The position numbers were made by a program, and so were the translations under genes. From positions 784,312-848,311 of the forward strand of contig MEHQ01003819.1 of NCBI GenBank assembly GCA_008828725.1: 64,000 nucleotides of DNA. The letters run 5' to 3'. Below the pieces are notes generated by a model. It was not told the origin of the DNA, ran no database searches, and saw only the letters and a list, made by a program, of their open reading frames with translations. Every line of letters starts with the position of its first letter. Positions within the stretch are counted from its first letter, which is position 1. Below are positions 11,177 through 23,800 of this stretch, one piece after another. Source of the stretch: Saccharina japonica (lineage: Eukaryota > Sar > Phaeophyceae > Laminariales > Laminariaceae).

Positions 11177-11451
11177 AACGCGTGCCACGATAGAGGTAGT
11201 CCCAGTGACACTTTTCGGTTGAAACGTGTTCGGAAGGGTCGGGCGCCTTCACCCGAAATCGCCGAACTTGCAATCTTGTGTTGCAATACTTTTCAGAGTA
11301 TACTGCGGTCATGGGATTGTTCATCGGGTATAGTATAGCACTCTCGCTTTCCCCCAAAATCATGTTGTCGGCGAGGTATAGGGTGCTCCTCAGATGACGA
11401 CCCTCAGACACATCATGGTGCACCTGCATGCAGGCTACCGTAGCATGCGTC
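11177..11451 (+). mobile_element. MITE-A copy
   Basis: The left end ACGCGTGCCACGATAGAGG and right end CTACCGTAGCATGCGTC have the usual MITE-A interior (TGTTGCAATACTTTTCAGAG, TTGTTCATCGGGTA). Confidence 0.8.
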
Positions 11452-11654
11452 ATATCAGATGTCTAGGTAATATTGTAGATCAGAGATCAGTTATTGAGAT
11501 CACGATCTACAGTGGCATGCATCCTCGGGCTCTCTGTAGCGCTCTAACTCCCACCGCGGCAGGCGTCGAAATGCAAAGGCATACTCGGCTCGATCTCAGG
11601 TCGGTTTATATGTCGATTGATGAAAAACCGCCATTTTAGTTTTGCTTATTCCAG

Positions 11655-11845
11655 TTGCCATTGCCCGATGCTACTTATTTTGGGATGGCAGGCTGCCCCC
11701 GATGGGGCTCAAACCGCAATTTGAACAGGCCCTCAACAATCGCATGAACCGCTTGGGGGTCGCGACAACCGGGATTGGGTTGTTCTCGATCGCGCTCGCC
11801 GCGGCTGGATCGTTCTGGTTGGTGTGCGCCTGTGGCTTCTTGCAG
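11655..11845 (+). CDS. MFS transporter exon (TM3)
   Basis: This encodes a hydrophilic lead-in and one membrane span (GIGLFSIALAAAGSFWLVCA), ending FLQ|GTGCTG in phase 0. The start is the AG after a pyrimidine-rich TTGCTTATTCCAG at 11654. A second AG at 11691 would remove 12 residues, so the 5' boundary is uncertain. Confidence 0.75.
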
Positions 11846-14800
11846 GTGCTGTCGTGTTATTACCTTGTTATATTGGCGACGCATGCTGGGACAGGGATAG
11901 AGGTAGCACTTTACTAGGGCACATGGTACGGGAGAGGCGCACCTGCATACAGGACATTTTCTGAGGGTGGTCACTTGAGGACCTCTATACCTGCAGTAGT
12001 CAAAACCTGATTTTGGAGTGGAATAAGAGTGATATATACCCGATGAACAAAACCATGGCCTAAATATTCAATGAATATCATAGGTTTAAGGCACAAAAAA
12101 GGAAACAATTCCGACGATTTGATGATTTGGGGTAAAGGATCCGTGTCATTCGAAAACCGTTTCAACCTACATAGGGAAATTTACGTATATCGTAGAACGC
12201 GTCTGGTAGGACACGTGCTACGGTAGAGGTGCACACCGTTTTGTTTTTCCGTGGGGATGGTCACATGGGGAGCTCTACAGTGTACCCCATCAAACACAAA
12301 AACTTTGATTTGAAGAACCAATAAAATCGCATCCCGATCGTGCTTGCAGGGGTTCTGCGGCGGAGCTATCGATGCTATCGGTAATGCCGGCATCGGTGAC
12401 GTTCACGGCACTGGAGCGGCGCCATGGATGCAGGTCCGTCCTATCGACGAAGATAGGAGTAAAGACAATATACGTACAGCAGTGAGCACTCGCGTCTTGG
12501 TCGTGTGTTGTATCTACCTACCGACGACGCGTGCTACGGCAGAGGTACGTAGCATTCTATTGACGAAACATTTTCTGAATGATCGGGCTCTTGAATCCAA
12601 ACTCGTCGGACTCCCATTCCTGTGTTGCTATGTTGTCTGCAGTATACTTAGGTCATATGGGATTGTTCGTCGGGTATAACTTTGATTTTCATCAAAAATC
12701 AATATTCGACTACTGCAGGTATGGAGGTATGGAGCTTCTCAAATGAGAAGCTCAGGAAACAACGTTGTCCGCCTCTATCGTGGCATGGGGCGACCACAGA
12801 CAACGGATGTCAACTTCTGTTCGTTCCGATTGACGCTAGGGACACGTTGTTACTTCTTTGAGCGAAGTCCAATAACCTAAAACGGAATATCGGGCGTTGG
12901 TGATGTTTAACTTGACGACCCTCACTTGCTGGGTGCTATCTTGGGTTTTTGTGTGCACCACTGAAAAAAAGTGTCCCACACTAATTCCAAGTAGTTTGAG
13001 AGATGAAACAAAACATACCATATACCATAAGCGAGCATACTGCAATCTCCGTGATTGCCTCATTCTCGCGGAAAAGTAGCGTGGAACCGTCTCTTCAAGG
13101 CAGCAGCTAAATCGAGTTAAGTCCTTCATTCACCTGTGTAGAGATATTTATCTCATAAGCCAACCACAAACTGCTATACATATTGTAAGTTTTGTTTTCC
13201 AATTACGCAAGGCCGTGGGCCGGGTGTCCAACGAACGGCTGTTGTTGCACAACTGTACACATCAGATCACAATATCTATTTTCGGCACCTTCTTAATTGT
13301 CGGAGCCACAGCGTTTATAGATTCATAAGCTGAAACGTGCAAACATTTGCCGTGTCACGGCTCCCAAGCCGCTTTGACGGGCACTGCTGTATGCAGTGAT
13401 GTGAACCGACAACCGAAAGTCGTTTTTTTCGGTTGGTTTATTTCGGTTTTTACAAACCAAAAACCGACTGATATTTTTCGGTTTTTCGGTTGCCGATAAA
13501 AACCGAAACCGAAAAACCGACTCGGTTTTTTTCGATCGTATTTTGTCCTGTCCCGAAAATCAATAACGCCTACATATCTACATGGAAACCCCGTTATGAA
13601 TAGACATGGACACATAGCACACAGCACACAGCCCGCACCAGTGGCGAAAACAACAGCCGCACAGGGCACAGGGTACAGCGGTACAGCAGTGCGTCGCGAG
13701 ACTGCGAAGGAAAACCATCTCCGGTTCAGGCGGCAGTGCTGACTCTGACCTTGAGCCGGAGGCAGGGGCGGGTACTTACAGCCCCCCCTTCAGCAACCTA
13801 GCGTTCTTGATGGTGTTACGACGTAGCTGTACGCTGCACGATGTATATGTATCATCTATCATTACATCATACATGGTATCTAGACTACACATCAGTCGTG
13901 CCCTCGTATAATACCATCCTAGTGTTTTTTAGGGTACGTAGCAACAGCTGTTACATGCACCTGTATGTAGCTATTGTCGGCTGCAGATTTTAAATATGCA
14001 TGTCGGCCTGTACCGTGTGTGGCGCAGCAGACGCAGGTACTGCGGGAAGGACACTTGACACCACACCATGATATCATCTCGTCACATTATGTCAACACAT
14101 TCGCGCCGAACCCTTGAAATGTGGACCAATTGGCTAGTTTAGTCGGGAAACCGACCGAAAAACCGACCGAAAATGTTCGGTTTCGGTTTCGTTATTTTTC
14201 GGTTTAAAATAAAAAACCAAACGAAACCGACCGACTTTTCGGTGAGAAACCGAAACACCGACCTAGTCCATTTTCATTTTCGGTTCACATCACTGGCTGT
14301 ATGTCTGTGCTGCTTCACCTGCGTCTGTTATGCCAACGCGTTCTACTGTTTAATTTTCCCTCTTTCGCTAAATCAATTAATTATGCCAATCACCACACTA
14401 TATATTATATGTGTATAATCTTCGGTGCCTCACCCCCCAAATAATAATTCGATAAAAATGCTAAACTTCTACCCTATTTACAGTAGATTTGTCACGAACA
14501 CAATACGATAAACAGAGGGTAGGGGTGGATTGAATCAATGTCTATCTACTTGAGCTACGAAAACAGGGGTGGATAAAACTAATCCAATACCAACTTGCAC
14601 TGCAGTTAGTTAGTGGTAGATTCATTGGTTTTGATAAAAGTGGGAGAGATGGTAAAATACCAATCGAACGTATGAAGGGGTATTAAAGGATATCTAAAGT
14701 TCGAGTGTATAGAAATATATATTCATGGGTACGAGGGATGAGTGGGATTGACCAAGTAATGAGACTTGAGCTACTTAGATGTGAATCTCAGTAATGTTTA

Positions 14801-17800
14801 CACAAGGGGGACGCGACAAATAAAACATTGACTGGTATCCTACTGTAGCTACTCTGGGTAAAGGGGCACGACCAGTCATCTATCTACGGCCCGAACGTGC
14901 TACGGTATTCCTACCCCTGTCGTCGAGCGGACCCGTTCCTCCTCGACGACGTCCAGTTCCCGTATACGCATCGCATAATCTAGAATACCCTGGTTGTGTA
15001 CTGTAAATCTATGCGATACTGTCTGCGGAAACGTGAGGAACAGAATGGTTTCACTTGTCGTTCACTCCTGTTCACGTGGAGCTACGCGCTGGTGCAAGCT
15101 ACGACAGAGGTGCACCTGCATACAGGCCACGTTCTGAGGCTCCTCGCATGACAGTCTCTGTACTAGTAGTAAATACAAAACTGATATTTGAGGGGGGAAA
15201 CAAGCACTACCCGACGAAAACTCCTATGGCCTAAGGGGAAAACGAAACAATATCGCAACACAACAAAATCGAATGCCGAAGATTTTGGGGTTAGGGCCCG
15301 TTTTAACGAAGAAAACAACAATCAATTTGAAAACAAAAAATCAAATCCGCTTTTTATTGGTCAACACGCGCACAAGCATTAAAGATTTTTAACGAAGAAA
15401 ACAACAATCAATTTGAAAACAAAAAATCAAATCCGCTTTTTATTGATCAACACGCGCACAAGCACCAAAGATTAGGATCTTGGGTGGTGCTGGTGCGTGT
15501 GTTGACCAATGAAAAAGCGAATTTGAATTTTATTTTTCCCAAATTGAATTTATTTTATACTCGTTAATATGGGCCCTTAAGGAGCCCCTTCACTCACAAA
15601 AACATTTCGGGCCTAAAAGTTCTACCTGGTACCTCTAAGGTAGCAAGCGTCTTCTGGTCAAGCAAAACAGCCACCAGTCGCTGGGTACTCCTTCGTTCGA
15701 GGTTCGACCGCGGTATTTTGTTTGTTGTTGGTGTTTCTCCGGACATTTTAAAAAAGGGATCTTTGGTTTTCGGGTCAGTCAAAACGAGGGACTCGAATTG
15801 GCTTCAGCAGCTATATTCTGATTTCAATCAAAGGGGAAGTGTTCTCCGATTCCCCGTCGTGATCTCTTCTCCGTTTCTTTCGATTCCTCGTCATGACCTT
15901 CGCCCCGGCCGCAACCATCGACGCCGTCCGCAGGCGTTGCACTTTTTCTTCAGCATCGGCGCGCTGGTGTCACCTGCCATTGTCGGGCAGCTTGGGTACC
16001 GGAAGGTGTTCGTAGCGTTTGGTCTCCTGGCGATGCCGGCGTCTGTCGCTTGCTGTCTGGCCGACGATGGCGATGGCATCAGGGACAGCAGCAGCATTGA
16101 ATGGGCTTTAGTAAGAGGACAGGGACAGGGAACGCTGCTCCAAGATGAAGCGGACGAAACGGCGTGTTCAACAGATAGCACTCCGTCGTTCAAAAGCGAC
16201 ACGGAGGTTACGGCGATAGGTAAGGCGTGTGCCTCAGTGGTGGTATGAGTCGGATGCGAGATGCAAAGTCCGATAGTGACAGCACGTGTCTTGTCAGATT
16301 ATGTATGATGGCCAAGGTATCCTTATCCACGAGAAATGCAACGTTGGGAAATCCATCTCTCATTAATGTTGTACGCTATTACGTAGGGCTTAGATTATAG
16401 CACGTTCCAACAAACAGTAGAACGTCCGGCGAGGTATAAAATATATCGTATTGTACGTGTAAAAAATCATTGTCGTACAACACGAGCGAAGGGTATTGAA
16501 CGATAGTCGGCGGGTTAACGTGGTACTGGCTGAAACGTCAAATGGAGACCACTCCATGATACCCCTATTGGACCGACGTGTCCGAATGGGGGCGAAACGA
16601 CGGCAGTTAGGTGTGCCGCCGCCATGTTCTTGTGAAACGCTGATCATCGTGATGCGTGTATGCTGCGAAGACGCATGCTACGATAAAGGTTCACCGTGTT
16701 GTTCCTGAGCTCCCAACTTGAGGAGCGTGATACCTCACCGAACATTCTTTTTGGAAGAAAAGAAAACTGCTGCCGGATGAGAAATCTCATGACGGAAGTA
16801 TCCTTTGAAAACTTATTCGTCACAAAAAAAAAAAAGTCTGACGAATTTGGGTCAAGGAGCCCGATCGTTCAGAAAACGGCTCAGCCAACAATTGCTACCT
16901 CTACCGCAGCACGCATCTACCATGGACACTCTCGCTCTTTCCGAACAGAGCAGGAAATTCCGCGTTTCTTTAGCCCGGACTTGAGTCGGCCACGTGTGAC
17001 ACATATGTTCCGATGGCATCTTCGTGTGAAAACTGATCGCTAAAACAAGGTTAGAACCACCCACAGTAGGTAAGGGGTTGCAGTTTAGACGCGTGTTACG
17101 GTAGAGGTAGCACGTTTTAGCTGGAACTATTTCGGAATGACGGGACTCCTTAAGGGCCCGAATTAACGAGTATACAATAAATTCAATTTGGAAAAAATAA
17201 AATTCAAATTCGCTTTTCATTGGTCAACACACGCACCAGCACCAAAATATTATGCCCCAAGATCCTAATCGTTGGTGCTGGTGCGTGTGTTGACCAATGA
17301 AAAGCGGATTTGATTTGTTTTTCCGAATTTAATGTTCTTCTTCATCGTTAAAACGGGCCCTAACCCCTTAAGAACTGGTCCCACGTATTCGGGGACAAAC
17401 TACTTTAAATTAGTGTTGGATTTTGTTGTTTTTTAGTTCTGAATGGGAAAACTCGTCGGGATTTCACTATTGTACCGCACAATTTCTCGTTCTACACTCA
17501 AGGTCACGGATATGTTTGTCGGGTAGCACGTCTGTGTTCGTCTTAAATCAGTTTTCGGTTGAGGTATAAAGCGCCTCAAGTAACCGCCCTTAGAAGGCAA
17601 AAATGGCGCGCCTTTACCCTAGCATGCTTTGTTAGGCTTTGACATCTGAGGCACTACCGTCGACCGGTGGAACCCACCAAGTGAGCTACAACGTTCAGTT
17701 AGTACGATACTTGCGTTGTGAACAGGACATGTGTTCAGTACTACGTAACGCATAGAAACGTTATAAGTTTGGATCCGCGAGAAGCATTGTATTTGAGATA

Positions 17801-20800
17801 ACCTCACGTAAGGGTCTAGTGAAGCATGGCATCACTCCTACCGTTTTATACATTGGCAAAGACATCCGTTGAAATCACGATAGCTGCATAGCACGGTTAT
17901 GCAGTCACGAATGTGCACGAACCTGCGCGACTTTAGAAACAGTTCATTCGGGAAATGAACAATTCTACCAAGCTTGCCATCCTGTTTGTTTGTGGTGGTT
18001 TCAATCCGGCAGGAGAGATCGCGCGGCGTCCATCGTACGGCAGTCTTGACTCCGGAACGGGGCAGCGTTTCCAGCTGGACGAAGATTCAACGGTCATATC
18101 CCCGGCACCAACGGGCATCACCACTCCAACGAAGAACACCACGTCCCATGGGAGAGAAGCCCAAGGTTCGAAGCCGCCGAACGCAGCAGCAACAGTATCC
18201 ATCCTTGGTGACAAACTGCGGGCGAAGCAGCTGGGAGAGAACATGCAAGCGGCGCAAATGTTGCCGTACGCTTCACCTTCTTCTGGGAACAAGGTGGTGG
18301 ACGGCGACGTTTTGGTGCCTCAGCTCTTTAAGCTGAGTGAAACCGCCTTGATTCCTCGTGAGGAAGGGGAGGGGAAGCTCCCTCCGGTTTCCCTGATTGC
18401 TTTGTTGGCGTCTTTTTGTTTTCTGTACATCGGAGCCGAGGTCGGGTTCGGCGGCTGGGTGGCCGTTGTCGTACTGCGGGATGCGCTGTCTGGAGAAGCG
18501 GGCGCCGTCCGCATGGCCAGGTGCGGGCATCCTGAACAAAGACGATCGTTGTTTGCCGTAGTGGCGCAAAAGGTTCGCCATATGAGGTATCCTACGATAG
18601 AGGTTTCCTCGATTGAGGAGCTTTTACCCTGAACATGCTAGCTGATGAAAGCTTCCATGGCCTAAGTATGACAATTGTAAACGATTCCAGCACACAAAAC
18701 TGAAATTTCGATGGTTTTGGCTTACGGGGGTCCTGTCATAAAACAAAAACACTTTTCCGCTATAAAAAGTGATGTCTTCGTCGTAGCACGCGTCATGATG
18801 TTTCTGAAGGGTTAGCGTTACATGAACTGAGAAACTACCCAACGCCGTTAGCATTTAAGATTTTATTTCGTGACGTATCTTTGACCCTGGCACTGGGATC
18901 GCTCGTTGGATTTTTCTGTCTCTTTTCTGTCTCAAACTTCGATTTGGCGTCGGCTATATAGACCTTCTCAAGTGGACAGCCTAGAAATATTGTATGTGAG
19001 TGCGATACAACCGCACCATCAGCCTACCTCGCTCACGCTTAATGAGTACTTGGGTAGGCGTAGCCTAAGCGTGAGGTTATCCATTGTGTATCTCACCAAT
19101 TGACCCACTTCGACACGCAGTAAACGCTATGCTCGTTACCCGAATAATACCCCCATGGGGTAGGTAGGTACCTAGAAAATATCCGAGATAGCGGCCAAAA
19201 CAATGATTACTTCGGTTTTACCAACATCGACGAGCAGCGTTAGCGTTCATCAGTACGGATAGTAGGGCCGTGTTGTTTGCGTCCGTACTGTACGACTGAT
19301 GGCATTATACCTTGACACGACAATTTCGTATCATCCCTCAATCACGCACTTGCCGTCGCTTAAAATGGCCGTGTTTAGCGTCAGTTTGCCCCCTTTCAAC
19401 TCTGAAGAGGGATATATGTATAAAGGTAGGGCTAGATGAAACTAATAAAATGTCTACTTAAGCTGGCGGGGATTGATTGATTTCGACACGAGAGGGACAC
19501 GATAAACAAGTGCGCGTTATATCCACACCAACAAAACCAATGTAGATTCGATACATTTATATATCTCCAGAAGAAATTATATTCACCCGAGCGTCAATGT
19601 TCAAGACCTTTTCGTTTTTACTGGTCTGTCGAGGAGGGCCATTCTATAACAAATTTGGAGGAAACCATGTAACGCTACTGTCACGGATGATCAGTCCGCC
19701 ATCAGAGGCATGCTACGGTAGAGGTTCACCCTATTATTAATGAAGACCCTCATTGGAGGAGCTCTATACATCACTCAAAAATGATTATTTTGTGGAAAAG
19801 CAGAGGTGCTACGCGATGGGCACACCCATGGCCTGACTGTACAATGAACAATACTGTAACTCAAGACTGAACAAACGACGATTTGGGGTTAAGGAGCCCG
19901 GTCATTCAGAAAAACAAATAGCCAAAAAAAGGTATACCTCCTCTATCCTTGCACTGGTTCTCGCTTTCCTTTAGCCTCCGGGGTTGCGCGAGGGGGATCA
20001 TCGTACTATGTGTTTTCTTGCAACTATTGCCGTTTACGAGCCGCGCCGAGGTTGTCAAGCAGACTATACCTGTTTTGCCGTTTATGGTTTAGACACCAGG
20101 TCCCCGATTGATTCACAATTTGTTTAGGCTACCTTAGCGATATGCCGTTTTGACCGCCCTCGGGTTACAACGCGAGGCGTGAAACCGTTTAGTGTATTGC
20201 TTCTGGCATTGGTCAAGGATTGCATACAGCGCCTAGTAGCATGGGTATGCGCGGTTCGACGCGAGAAGGGCTGAAGTACTCTCGCAAACGCAATGCGAGG
20301 CACGAACCATAGTGGAGGATGAGGGAAAAGAGCCAACTTAGTGACTCCGGATCTGAGTTACGGCTAAGATTGAGAGAGAAAAGACGGGCCATAAAAATGA
20401 ATGGAGGATGGAGACAACAAAAAAACAAAAAACTAGCGAAGGATTGCATATAGTCTCGCCCCCCTGTGATTCAGCAATCACCACTGCCTTCTAAACGCAC
20501 CGGTATGTACACCTCGTATTTTGATTTGGACGATGCTGCCATGGAGAGTCGATTCAAAGGACAGTTACACGCGACCTATACCCCCCTGTAGCTTGGTTTT
20601 TCTATCCTATACCATGTATTGCATTTGTTCCGATGTATCCCTCAGTTCCCACTATTTCGTACATACGACCAGGGGATGGTAGACTCCTTCCAAACTACAG
20701 CAGTGCGCGCCTTCCTGGGTTTCCCGAGAATGTGTAAGCATTTTCTCCCCTCGTCGACTCGCGTTCCTCGCCAGTGTTTGCACAAGAAAACACATCCGGG

Positions 20801-23800
20801 GGCGGGGGCTGAAATTAGCAACACCGAACCTAGAAGGTGCCTAGACGAGCCACTAGACCCACTGGGGAGGCCCCCATTAGGTCAACGAAATCGTTGGGCC
20901 TGGGACGAAGTATGAACACTGCCTGCCACGGAAGACGGTGGTGCCATGTGTTTGAAACAATCTCACAGAAGAATATCAAAATCTCAACCGAACGACAACC
21001 TCGAAGAGGATCGTTTCTCGCGGAACGGACGCGTGCTACGATAGAGGGAGGTAGCACGTAGTGGCGGAAAATGTTTGTGAACGATGGCGCACCTTAACCC
21101 AAACTCGTGCGTAGCGCTTTCTTTTTTTATGATGCATTATTTTTCAGAGGTTATACGTGGGTCATGAGATTGTTAATCGGGCAGACGAGTAGAACATATA
21201 TGACGCATGCTACTCGTATAGACGATAAAGGTGCACCATTTTTGTTTTTTGAGGGTGGTTACTTGAGGAGCTCTATAAATCACCTGAAACCGAATCTGGG
21301 ACAAAAATGAAGGGCTAACCGATAATCAATCCCATCTCGCCGAACTGTAAACTGAACAATATTACAAGAATAACATTTTCGACGGTTTTGGGCTACGAAA
21401 GGGGAGCTCCGTCTTTCAGAAAACGTTTCAGCCAAAACGTGTCACTGGGACCATGATCGTAGCACGCGCCTTATATTTTCCTCCGAAATCATGTTTTTTA
21501 CTGAATTGGTCGTAGTATAGATGGGTTACTGTTAGTGTTGAACTCCTCGAGTAAGGATACAAAGCAAATAGTAAAACATGGTGCCCCACTACCGTAACGT
21601 GCGCGCACGGCCAACATTTCGACGCGCTTCAAGATGCGTGCTGCGATAACTTTAATAAAGGGCATTAGCCAAAAATAGGTATACCTACGCACTTTGAGCC
21701 ATTTATAGGTACACTTAATATTGCACACCGGAAAAGGCTTACTGGGCCGCCTGATATTGGGCCTGCACCCCATTGTACCTATAAATGGCTCAAAGTGCGC
21801 AGGTACACCTATTCTCGGCTAGTCAGCTTGCGTATCACCTATTTCTGGCTTCCACTGTACCTATAAATGGCTCAAACGGTCACTTTTTTTAACTGAAATA
21901 TAGACAGACGGCCACACCAGATGCCGGGACTGTCAACCAGCCGACCGTAACTGTCAACCAGCCGACCGAACCTGTCAACACAAACGCCCGATAATACTGC
22001 CAAACAGTACGAACGCAGGTGACGCCGGACACAACACAGGTCACCCAACTAACTGGACGCCCGCGGATTTTTTGGATTTAATACCAATCCACATTTACGA
22101 AGTTCATATATTTCTTCTTGGAGCTCAGCTTGTCTCGTGTTCTTATTGTTTCCTACAGTAGTTCTTAACAGAGGTATTATACGTACTCGTACAGGTAAAG
22201 TAGCGGACGTACGCTTGTGTACTGCCAGTATAATACTGCAAGAGTGAATGTAGTGGTGAATTGCTTACTACCGCCGCCACGCCTCATAATGCAGCAGCTA
22301 ACTCATCGTGTACCCATACCACAATCTCTGGGGCAGTGGTGGCGTGGGCGTCGGGGCCACGCTAGACGTGCTCATATTTCAGATGATGCCGAAATTTAAA
22401 GTGGCATCACGTTGTGCTCGACGGGTCGTACGCCATCTTGTTAGTTATGGGTAGGGATACTACGAACTGCGCTGTGGAAAATACAGCCGTGTAGGCACAA
22501 CGCGAAAAGTCTCACCATGACAAAGCTCGCAGGGCTTTCAACGCCCGGCCGGCCCTCGCTACGAGTTGTTTGGCTCGCTGTATCCCCGGCGGAGACAGAT
22601 CGCCCACACGTAGCCGACTCCTCTCGCCGTTCAACAAGCAGCAAGCCGCAATTACCCCGGGCACATATCTAACTCGCAATCGCCCTACGCGTACCTGTAC
22701 AGTATCGTCCTCATGTGTCGTGGCACGTGTCGCTAGTCGTGGAACAATTTATGGTAGTGCACGTGCCACACTAACCAGCAGTTGCTCAACGCTCGCCGTA
22801 CGGGACCTTAAACGGTCAGAAAAATGTTTAACAAAAATGTGCAACACCCATACAGCGGGATGGGTTTTCATCACCTTGCCGGCGTGTCAATCCTGATTAT
22901 TTCTCCCGTGACAGCTTGTTCTGGAGTGGGATCACGGTGGGGAGACTGCTGGCAATGCCCCTGGCCGTTCGATTTTCCAACGGCTTCCTCATCAGCGCCA
23001 ACCTGCTGGGCGGTCTGCTGTCGTCTCTGCTGCTGCTATCGGCTGGAAGGGTGAGTGGACGTTACGAGTTTGTTGGGAGTGCTCGAACTGAAACAAATTA
23101 CATATGGATGATTTCAGCAATGCTTATAAATGTACAGGACACGTTCTCATCGAACCGGATGCGCTGGACTGTGCGTTTGAAACGATAGGTTGTCTGACAC
23201 GAGTGACAAAGGGTATGAGCAGGTCCCGATCGGGCGCTGCTCTGTGTATAAGCCGTCAACAGCCGAGCGGAACCAAGCAATGGACTGCGGTAAATACTGT
23301 AGAAACGTGATGGCGTGTGTTTTCAGGGGGCATGCGGTACCACGGCCGCTGAAGAGAACACAAACAGGCTTTCGTTTTGCATGGGCGCTCAAAGCAATCC
23401 CAGCTTACAGGGGAGGTGCTTTATTCTCTGAAACTCCTACACATGACGAGCTCAGCATCTCACCCGAAGCATGCCTTGACAGTCCTTGCATATGACCTAC
23501 TTGTATAAAACATTTTCCAGATATACCAACTTATCGTACTAACAGGTCTTTGCTCATTTAAAGGAGCTCAACCAGTCAGAAAGCATCGTACCCCCTACCG
23601 TGGGATGAGTCAGCCCTGCCTAATGCGGTTCTTCCCCCCCCCCCCCCGTCTCGCTACCTTTCTGTCAAAAGGTTAGCTATTCATGGGCTGCGCTAGGCGT
23701 GGTTCTGTTCGGGCTGTCCATGGCCTCCACCTTCCCACTCGCCATGTCACTGCTCCCGAGTGCTGGTGAGCGTGTTGAGTACTTTCTGTACAGTAGTGGT

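Noticed and set aside
13394..14295. CRISPR-like array from repeated AACCGA words
   Set aside because: Repeats are short, irregular and in both orientations; they are sub-terminal repeats of a hAT element in a eukaryotic intron.
15718..15933. Upstream extension of the TM5-TM6 frame as coding
   Set aside because: The peptide is not transporter-like, and a good acceptor (CCGTCCGCAG) joins the TM4 exon directly to ALHFFF.
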